Source: Haliscomenobacter hydrossis DSM 1100 (GTDB taxonomy: Bacteria > Bacteroidota > Bacteroidia > Chitinophagales > Saprospiraceae). From it: a DNA stretch of 64,000 nt. The stretch lies in NCBI RefSeq assembly GCF_000212735.1, contig NC_015510.1, positions 2,046,001-2,110,000 of the forward strand, read 5' to 3'. Both the position numbers and the translations under genes were made by a program. The notes beneath the pieces were generated by a model, which was given only the letters and a program-made list of their open reading frames with translations, was not told the origin of the DNA and did not search any database. Below are positions 58,105 to 64,000 of the stretch, piece after piece. Positions within the stretch are counted from its first letter, which is position 1. Every line of letters starts with the position of its first letter.

Positions 58105-60108
58105 TTATTTATAGCTTCTGCTCTTGAGTTCTACGTTTTCGAATACCAGGTCTTCCTTGTGCAAAACCGGGTCGGTGTCCCAACCGGTGTACGACCAGGC
58201 CGCTACGTAGGCATAGTTGGCATCGTCGCGCAGGGCTTCTCCTTCTTCCGTTTGGTATTCCTCGCGGAAGTGACCTCCGCATGATTCCTGACGGTTGAGG
58301 GCATCAATGACCATCAGTTCACCCATTTCGAAGAAGTCGGCCACGCGCAGCGCTTTTTCCAACTCGGGATTGTAATCTCCAGTAGCACTGCCGGGTACAA
58401 AAACATCTTTGTAAAACTCAGCACGCAGTTCCTGGATCATGCGGCGCGCTTGGGTGAGGCCTTCGGCATTCCGGGCCATGCCACATTTTTCCCACATGAT
58501 TTTGCCCAAACGGCGGTGGAAACTTTCAACCGATTGTTTGCCCTGCGCATTCATCAGTTGGTCGATCCGTCCTTTCACATCAGCTTCCGCTTGTACAAAC
58601 TCAGCTGAATTTGGATCAAACTTCGGGGTACGGATGTCATTGGACAAGAAATTGCCGATTGTATAAGGCAGTACGAAATAGCCATCGGCCAAACCTTGCA
58701 TCAAAGCCGAAGCCCCCAGGCGGTTGGCACCGTGGTCGGAGAAGTTGCATTCCCCAGCGGCAAACAAACCGGGGATATTGGTTTCCAAATTGTAATCTAC
58801 CCACAAACCACCCATGGTGTAGTGAACTGCCGGGTAAATTTTCATCGGCATCTTGTACGGATTCTCGCCAGTGATTTTTTCATACATGGCAAAGAGGTTG
58901 CCGTATTTTTCCTCCACTACTCTTTCACCGAGCTCCACAATGGTTTTTTGATCCGCGTGGTGGTTGCCTTGCATGTTGGCTTTGGAACGACCATATCGTT
59001 CGATGGCCGCAGAGAAATCGAGGTATACCGCGAGTCCAGTTGGGGCAACGCCCAAACCTTCATCACAAGCTATTTTGGCGGCACGGGAAGCGACGTCACG
59101 AGGTACCAGGTTTCCAAAAGCCGGATAACGGCGCTCCAGGAAGTAATCGCGGTCTTCTTCGGGGATGTCCAGGGCATTTTTGTGCCCGGAGCGAATGGCC
59201 GCAGCATCTTCCTGTTTTTTAGGAACCCATACCCGACCGTCGTTCCGCAAGGACTCCGACATCAGCGTCAACTTGGACTGATAATCGCCACTTACCGGGA
59301 TACAAGTCGGGTGAATTTGGGTAAAACAAGGGTTGGCCATCAAGGCACCCCGACGTACCGAACGCCAGGCAGCGGTAACGTTGCACATCATGGCGTTGGT
59401 AGACAAGTAAAACACGTTGCCGTATCCACCGGTAGCCAATACCACGGCATGTGCGGCGTGGCGCTCCAACTCACCCGTCAGCAAATTGCGGGCAATGATG
59501 CCGCGGGCTTTGCCGTCTACCAGCACGACATCCAGCATTTCGTGGCGATTGAACATTTCAACGCTGCCCAAGGAAATTTGACGGGACAAAGATTGGTATG
59601 CACCAATCAACAACTGCTGTCCAGTTTGACCACGGGCGTAAAAAGTGCGGCTTACCTGTACTCCGCCAAAAGAACGGTTGTCCAACAAACCACCGTATTC
59701 ACGTGCAAAAGGTACCCCTTGCGCTACGGCCTGATCAATGATGCTGGCACTCACTTCGGCCAGGCGGTAAACGTTAGCTTCGCGTGCGCGGTAGTCGCCA
59801 CCTTTAATGGTGTCATAAAAAAGGCGATAAGTGCTATCGCCATCGTTGCGGTAGTTTTTGGCCGCATTGATCCCACCCTGCGCAGCAATCGAGTGCGCCC
59901 GGCGTGGACTATCGTGAAAGGTAAAACACTTGACGTTGTAGCCGAGTTCACCCAGCGAAGCAGCTGCTGCTGCACCCGCCAGACCCGATCCGACTACGAT
60001 GATGTCAAGGCGTCTTTTATTGTTGGGAGCTACCAGCGGCATGGTGGCGCGGTATTTCGTCCACTTTTCCGTCAGATTACCCGCTGGAACTTTACCATTA
60101 AGAGCCAT
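58105..60108 (-). CDS. sdhA: succinate dehydrogenase/fumarate reductase flavoprotein subunit
   Basis: 667 residues. The FAD motif is [14 protein letters not shown] (36-49), His72 in [11 protein letters not shown] is the likely covalent FAD ligand, and the active-site H-P-T is in [11 protein letters not shown]. Near the end of the FAD domain: [21 protein letters not shown]. Oxidises succinate to fumarate as part of complex II. The adjacent 128-bp gap to sdhB holds an inverted repeat. Confidence 0.96.
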   Translation of the reverse strand: MALNGKVPAGNLTEKWTKYRATMPLVAPNNKRRLDIIVVGSGLAGAAAAASLGELGYNVKCFTFHDSPRRAHSIAAQGGINAAKNYRNDGDSTYRLFYDTIKGGDYRAREANVYRLAEVSASIIDQAVAQGVPFAREYGGLLDNRSFGGVQVSRTFYARGQTGQQLLIGAYQSLSRQISLGSVEMFNRHEMLDVVLVDGKARGIIARNLLTGELERHAAHAVVLATGGYGNVFYLSTNAMMCNVTAAWRSVRRGALMANPCFTQIHPTCIPVSGDYQSKLTLMSESLRNDGRVWVPKKQEDAAAIRSGHKNALDIPEEDRDYFLERRYPAFGNLVPRDVASRAAKIACDEGLGVAPTGLAVYLDFSAAIERYGRSKANMQGNHHADQKTIVELGERVVEEKYGNLFAMYEKITGENPYKMPMKIYPAVHYTMGGLWVDYNLETNIPGLFAAGECNFSDHGANRLGASALMQGLADGYFVLPYTIGNFLSNDIRTPKFDPNSAEFVQAEADVKGRIDQLMNAQGKQSVESFHRRLGKIMWEKCGMARNAEGLTQARRMIQELRAEFYKDVFVPGSATGDYNPELEKALRVADFFEMGELMVIDALNRQESCGGHFREEYQTEEGEALRDDANYAYVAAWSYTGWDTDPVLHKEDLVFENVELKSRSYK

Positions 60109-60174
60109 ATTGATTCAATTTATATTGTAAATAACTTTTTGTTAAATGCACTCGATCTTGCACTCCGCACGATC

Positions 60175-60211
60175 TCCACACACCCACACACTCACACCCA
60201 CACTCACACCC
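60175..60211. repeat. CACACC/CACTCA simple sequence between sdhC and sdhA
   Basis: About 37 bp of CACACACCCACACACTCACA-type sequence lies between sdhA start and sdhC stop. Low-complexity, no coding role. Confidence 0.6.
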
Positions 60212-60216
60212 TATCT

Positions 60217-60951
60217 TCACCACCATCCCATAGTGTCGCCATAAACGTAAATGGGGATAATGGCAAACCCCGCAGGAATCAACACCGAATAGGCTTGTCC
60301 CAATGCTTTGATGAACCGCGTATACTTGCTGTGGTTAAGACCCAAGGTTTGAAATGCGCTTTGGAAACCGTGCCAAAGGTGGAAAGCAATTGCGATCATG
60401 GAGACTACATAAATCACCACAAAGATGGGATCAGCGAACGCAACCATCACCGGGGTGTACAAATCTTTGATCACTTCACCGCCGTAGGAAGCCATGGGCA
60501 CATTGCCAAGTTTCATTTGTAGCCAAAACTGGTACATGTGCAACACGATGAAAATGAGCAAAATGGTACCCAACCAACCCATTCGGGTAGCAGCACGTGC
60601 ATTGGTTCCCACTGCGCGGGTTACTTTTACCGCGTAGTTTTGTCCCCGGGCGCTCGCATTTTGTCTCCACAACAAAAGCCCCTGAATGGCGTGCAACACA
60701 ATCGACAGATAAAGGGTATAGGAGACGGCTTTGATAATTTTGTTGTGCGTCATAAATTCCGCATACAAATTAAAATCACGTCCACCATCATCTTTCATCA
60801 AGTATAGGTTACCCAATAAATGCACGGGAAGAAAGGAAATCAGGAAAAGTCCGGTAAGCGCCATCAGTACTTTTTTACCGATGGAAGAGGTCAAGAACCC
60901 ACCGAACCAGCTCAATCCAACTGGAGAAAGCGTGTTTGTAAGCCAACTCAT
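60217..60951 (-). CDS. sdhC: succinate dehydrogenase cytochrome b subunit (fused CD type)
   Basis: The start at 60951 (M-S-W-L-T-N-T-L-S-P) is preferred; the longer frame to 61011 begins with a Cys-rich, non-family stretch. 244 residues with five membrane helices, G-K-K-V-L-M-A-L-T-G-L-F-L-I-S-F-L-P-V-H and F-H-L-W-H-G-F-Q-S-A-F-Q-T-L-G among them; the His residues in these are haem ligands. This is the di-haem b558 type (class B), one polypeptide that serves as both C and D subunits. First gene of the operon. Confidence 0.94.
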   Translation of the reverse strand: MSWLTNTLSPVGLSWFGGFLTSSIGKKVLMALTGLFLISFLPVHLLGNLYLMKDDGGRDFNLYAEFMTHNKIIKAVSYTLYLSIVLHAIQGLLLWRQNASARGQNYAVKVTRAVGTNARAATRMGWLGTILLIFIVLHMYQFWLQMKLGNVPMASYGGEVIKDLYTPVMVAFADPIFVVIYVVSMIAIAFHLWHGFQSAFQTLGLNHSKYTRFIKALGQAYSVLIPAGFAIIPIYVYGDTMGWW

Positions 60952-61033
60952 GTGTTTTCGTTTTGTGTTTTGTGTATTTTTGCAGCAGCAGCAACCATTG
61001 ACAACATTCAAGTGTTGTGCCTTAAACCATCTA

Positions 61034-61065
61034 CAAAGCTATATATTCAAGGCTAGAAGCACAAA
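61034..61065 (-). promoter_or_regulatory. sdhCAB promoter
   Basis: On the minus strand TTTG (61062-61065), 20 bp, TAGCTTTG (61034-61041): both boxes match the Bacteroidota consensus TTTG-N19-21-TAnnTTTG. The sdhC ATG is about 83 bp downstream. Confidence 0.7.
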
Positions 61066-61184
61066 AGTGTTCTGATCTAGTTGCAGCTAAAGCATTTATT
61101 TAGAATGGTTCAAAATTAAGGACTAGTGCGCAAAATGTTAATTCGTGAAAATTGACGTTTTCCGCAACAATCCCATTTTTCAAA

Positions 61185-61679
61185 ATGGCAGAAGAAATAA
61201 ACATATCAATTACAGGTTTTCTGGAACAATTTCCAGAAGTAAAGTTGCCCATTACCTTGACCGATGAATCCAGCCGAATTTTCAGTCAAACCAATGAGCC
61301 TTTTCCCCAACGCATGATCGATCAGTACCTCATCCCCCTGGAAGAGGATGGCGTAGACGAATTTACGGAGTTTGTACCCTGCTTTCGCATTCCCGAAACC
61401 TACGATTTTCATGCCGTAGTGTATTGGATGGCCCAGCTGATGAACTACCAGTACGTGATGGTCACCTTCACCAAAGATGGACTGCTGATCGATAAAAAAG
61501 TGTTGGCAGGAACCTTCTACGACGGAAAATCGTTGCTTACCTCCGTAGCGACCATTGATGAAGATTGGACCATGTTGATCGTATCTGGCCAATCCGATTC
61601 CGATACCACCTACGATGCCTCCGGTACCCGCACTCAAAAATTAGAATTGCTGCCGGAAGGGCAGATTATAACCCATTAA
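61185..61679 (+). CDS. small protein before RNase R gene, unknown
   Basis: The start at 61185 (M-A-E-E-I-N-I-S-I-T) is chosen over 61152, which begins with an unlikely hydrophobic-free extension. 164 residues, acidic and soluble: L-P-I-T-L-T-D-E-S-S-R-I-F-S-Q-T-N-E-P-F, P-Q-R-M-I-D-Q-Y-L-I-P-L-E-E-D-G-V-D-E-F-T, F-H-A-V-V-Y-W-M-A-Q-L-M-N-Y. No known family comes to mind. It ends 5 bp before the RNase R start, so the two are probably cotranscribed and maybe linked in function. Confidence 0.75.
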   Translation: MAEEINISITGFLEQFPEVKLPITLTDESSRIFSQTNEPFPQRMIDQYLIPLEEDGVDEFTEFVPCFRIPETYDFHAVVYWMAQLMNYQYVMVTFTKDGLLIDKKVLAGTFYDGKSLLTSVATIDEDWTMLIVSGQSDSDTTYDASGTRTQKLELLPEGQIITH

Positions 61680-61684
61680 CCAAA

Positions 61685-63871
61685 ATGACAAAAAAGAAGT
61701 ACCCGAAAAGGGGGCACGGTGAAACCCGCAAACTAAGCGCTAAAGAACTGCAAAAAGACATCCTGCTGCTTTTCCAAAAAGATCCTAAAAAACGCTTGAA
61801 CCCCAAGCAGATCGCCAACAAACTGCGCATCGACAACAACAAAGATTCCATTCTATACGCCTGTGAAGAATTGGCCAAATTGGGCTACCTGGTTCAATTG
61901 GAAGATTTCAAATACAAACTCCGTGGCGCTGCGGCCAGCAGTAACCTTGGCCCCGGACGCAAAGTATTGGAAGGCACCATGGACATGACCCGTACCGGAG
62001 CGGGTTATGTGAGTGTGGAAGGCCGGGAAAACGACATTTTTATTGCGTCCAAAAACATGAATACCGCCTTACACGGCGATAAAGTCAGAATCAAAGCCTG
62101 GCTGCCGCGTGGCCGCAATCGCCCCGAAGGAGAAGTTACGGAAGTACTGGCACGCGCCCGCGAACATTTTGTCGGTACCATCTGGATTTATCCACGTTAT
62201 GCAGTAGTGGTCGTTGATCCACCTTCCTCACTGGAAATCCTGGTTGATCCCTCCAAACTCATGGGGGCCAAAGACGAAGAACGCGTCGTGGTAAAAATTG
62301 AAAGCTGGACTACCGGGCAACACCGCCAACCCATGGGGGTTCTGACCTATGTGCTCGGCAAAGCCGGAACCCACGACATTGAGATGAAGGGTATCCTGAT
62401 CAACAATGGCTTCAACCTGGAGTTTCCACCCGAAGTCATCAAGGAAGCGGAAGCACTGGGTACCGAAATTCCGGAAGTGGAAATCGCCATTCGCCGTGAC
62501 ATGCGCAAAACGCCCACTTTTACCATCGACCCCGAAAATGCCCGTGACTTTGACGATGCCCTTTCTTTCCTGTACTTGCCCAACGGCAACCTGGAAGTGG
62601 GGGTTCACATTGCCGATGTGACCCATTATGTTCACGAAAATACAACGTTGGACAAAGAGGCCCTGGCTCGCTCCACTTCGGTGTATTTGGTCGACCGGGT
62701 TTGCCCCATGTTGCCCGAAAAGCTGTCCAATGAGTTGTGTTCTTTACGCCCCAATGAAGACAAGTTGACTTTTTCGGCGGTATTCACTTTTGATGCGCAT
62801 GATAAAATTGTGGAGCGCTGGTTTGGCAAAACGGTGATTCATTCCGATCGCCGCTTCTCTTATGAAGAAGCACAGGCGGTACTGGACAGTGGCGAAGGGG
62901 ATTTTGCCAAAGAATTAAAAGTGCTCAATGCACTCGCCCACAAGCTGCGCAAAGAGCGTTTCAAAAAAGGCGCCATCAATTTCGAATCGGAAGAAGTGCG
63001 TTTCCGGCTGGATGACAATGGGGTACCCATTGAGGTGTTCACCAAAGAGCGCAAGGACGCCCACATGCTGATCGAAGATTTCATGTTGCTGGCCAATAAA
63101 GAGGTCGCCACGTTTGTATCCAATAAAGGCACGCAGGATGGCGCAGAAATCCCTTTCGTTTACCGTGTACACGACGAGCCCAATACGGATAAGGTGGAAG
63201 AACTGGCCCGTTTTGCCCGCCAAATGGGGGTAGAAATGAACGTGACCACTCCGAAAGACATTGCCAACTCCTTCAATAAACTGGCAGCCCTGGCCGAAGA
63301 AAACGAAGCGCTGAGCATCCTCGGGCCGATTGCCATCCGCACGATGGCCAAAGCCGAATATTCGAGTGACAACATTGGCCATTACGGCCTGGCTTTTGAT
63401 TTTTACAGCCACTTCACCTCGCCGATTCGCCGGTATTCGGATGTGCTGGCGCACCGGATTTTGTTCGACAACCTCAAAGCCATCCACCGCGTCAACAAGG
63501 AAAAACTGGAGGAAATGTGCAAACACGTCTCCAAACAGGAACGCCGGGCCGCGGACGCCGAACGGGAATCGATCAAGTACAAACAGGTAGAATTCATGTC
63601 CAAACACCTGGGCGAAGTTTTCCCAGGCTTTATCTCCGGCATCGGCGACCGGGGCATCTTCATCGAACTGCGCGGCAACCGCTGCGAAGGCATGGTGAGC
63701 TTCGAAACCATGAACGAACCCTTTGAAATCGACCCAGGCCGCTTGCGGATTCGGGGGACGTACAGCAAAAAGGAATACACCATGGGGCAAGAGATTCAGG
63801 TGCGGATTGCAAGTACGAACTTGCAGCGGCGGCAGATTGAGATGGTTTGGGTGGAGGGGGAAGCTGTTTAA
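61685..63871 (+). CDS. rnr: ribonuclease R (RNB family 3'-5' exoribonuclease)
   Basis: The start at 61685 (M-T-K-K-K-Y-P-K-R-G) removes 40 unrelated residues from the longer frame; 728 residues. A winged-helix region (about 20-80), cold-shock domains (about 90-240) and the RNB catalytic domain with D-P-E-N-A-R-D-F-D-D-A-L-S (about 282-294; Asp288, 290, 291 bind Mg) follow, then F-T-S-P-I-R-R-Y-S-D and a C-terminal S1 domain. RNase R degrades structured RNA such as rRNA and mRNA fragments. All catalytic residues are present. Confidence 0.95.
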   Translation: MTKKKYPKRGHGETRKLSAKELQKDILLLFQKDPKKRLNPKQIANKLRIDNNKDSILYACEELAKLGYLVQLEDFKYKLRGAAASSNLGPGRKVLEGTMDMTRTGAGYVSVEGRENDIFIASKNMNTALHGDKVRIKAWLPRGRNRPEGEVTEVLARAREHFVGTIWIYPRYAVVVVDPPSSLEILVDPSKLMGAKDEERVVVKIESWTTGQHRQPMGVLTYVLGKAGTHDIEMKGILINNGFNLEFPPEVIKEAEALGTEIPEVEIAIRRDMRKTPTFTIDPENARDFDDALSFLYLPNGNLEVGVHIADVTHYVHENTTLDKEALARSTSVYLVDRVCPMLPEKLSNELCSLRPNEDKLTFSAVFTFDAHDKIVERWFGKTVIHSDRRFSYEEAQAVLDSGEGDFAKELKVLNALAHKLRKERFKKGAINFESEEVRFRLDDNGVPIEVFTKERKDAHMLIEDFMLLANKEVATFVSNKGTQDGAEIPFVYRVHDEPNTDKVEELARFARQMGVEMNVTTPKDIANSFNKLAALAEENEALSILGPIAIRTMAKAEYSSDNIGHYGLAFDFYSHFTSPIRRYSDVLAHRILFDNLKAIHRVNKEKLEEMCKHVSKQERRAADAERESIKYKQVEFMSKHLGEVFPGFISGIGDRGIFIELRGNRCEGMVSFETMNEPFEIDPGRLRIRGTYSKKEYTMGQEIQVRIASTNLQRRQIEMVWVEGEAV

Positions 63872-63880
63872 GCTTGTTGC

Positions 63881-64000
63881 TTATAAGCCATCATCATGCT
63901 CTCCTTCACCGTAATACTTCAGGAAAATGATTTTTTTATCCTGAACAGCATAGTGAATGCGGGTTGAAGAGGGTCGTTGGGTGACCCTGATCCTCCATTC
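63881..64000 (-). CDS. RelE/ParE-like toxin, C-terminal part (cut by window edge)
   Basis: The minus-strand frame ending at 63881 is open to the window edge: W-R-I-R-V-T-Q-R-P-S-S-T-R-I-H-Y-A-V-Q-D, then K-K-I-I-F-L-K-Y-Y-G-E-G-E-H-D-D-G-L-stop. The strand pattern R-I-x-V and R-I-x-Y-x-V, followed by I-I-F-L, matches the RelE/ParE/HigB fold of small toxins; the upstream half is outside. If so, the antitoxin gene should lie beyond the right edge or upstream of it. Confidence 0.6.
   Translation of the reverse strand, partial: EWRIRVTQRPSSTRIHYAVQDKKIIFLKYYGEGEHDDGL

Noticed and set aside
58696..60522. A 608-codon open frame on the plus strand opposite sdhA and sdhC.
   Set aside because: It is antisense to two clear complex II genes, has no signal, motif or protein-like composition (His/Thr runs come from the CACACC simple repeat), and such shadows are expected from the codon use of the sense gene.

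Overview
The window reads as a chromosome segment of a Bacteroidota member, most likely of the Saprospiria (Haliscomenobacter/Lewinella type). The evidence is a type IX secretion (T9SS) C-terminal sorting domain, promoters of the TTG/TAnnTTTG kind, a LytTR regulator beside a hybrid histidine kinase, an sdhC-sdhA-sdhB operon with a single fused cytochrome b subunit, and many secreted proteins whose signal peptides end in A-Q. The placement is inferred from gene content only; no rRNA or tRNA gene was seen.

Layout. 0-31 kb is mixed chromosome: a 5'-truncated Sel1/TPR-like repeat protein, a Uma2-like protein, a sodium:solute symporter with an overlooked 37-codon companion, a PIG-L deacetylase, an orphan MNT nucleotidyltransferase, a DmpA-type peptidase, a TonB-dependent receptor, DUF4058, a xylose-isomerase-like TIM barrel, HipB-HipA, a DJ-1 protein, a prolyl-aminopeptidase-like lipoprotein, a LytTR regulator plus hybrid kinase, a T9SS cargo gene broken by one stop codon, a YiiX-like enzyme, a membrane AraC regulator, a serine hydrolase, a flotillin-like protein with vault-like N-terminal repeats, a DUF2383 protein and a FAD oxidoreductase. 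Between them lie gene remnants: a histidine kinase tail, an aldo/keto reductase head, and the tail of an unidentified gene.

32.45-57.0 kb is the striking part. Seventeen consecutive plus-strand genes all start with a signal peptide or lipobox. Nine are diverged paralogues of one secreted protein family that I cannot name, marked by an N-terminal N-x-x-YYYLP motif, a central DDP-x-F-x-x-RDI motif and a C-terminal Y-E-Y-x-x-x-W domain. The rest are a gluzincin metallopeptidase, two tandem beta-propeller lipoproteins, a caspase (C14) protease, a papain-like (C1) protease and four unknown exported proteins. I interpret this as one extracytoplasmic multi-protein system carrying its own proteases. 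Its function is unknown.

57-64 kb is housekeeping: sdhCAB on the minus strand with a clear promoter, an unknown protein followed by ribonuclease R on the plus strand, and the tail of a RelE/ParE-like toxin gene at the window edge.

A second theme is long imperfect inverted repeats, often with short tandem repeats in their arms, in intergenic gaps at 3.55, 8.25, 38.75, 40.87, 48.23, 54.70 and 57.99 kb. In the 17-gene cluster, the only four gaps longer than 60 bp are exactly those that hold such an element.
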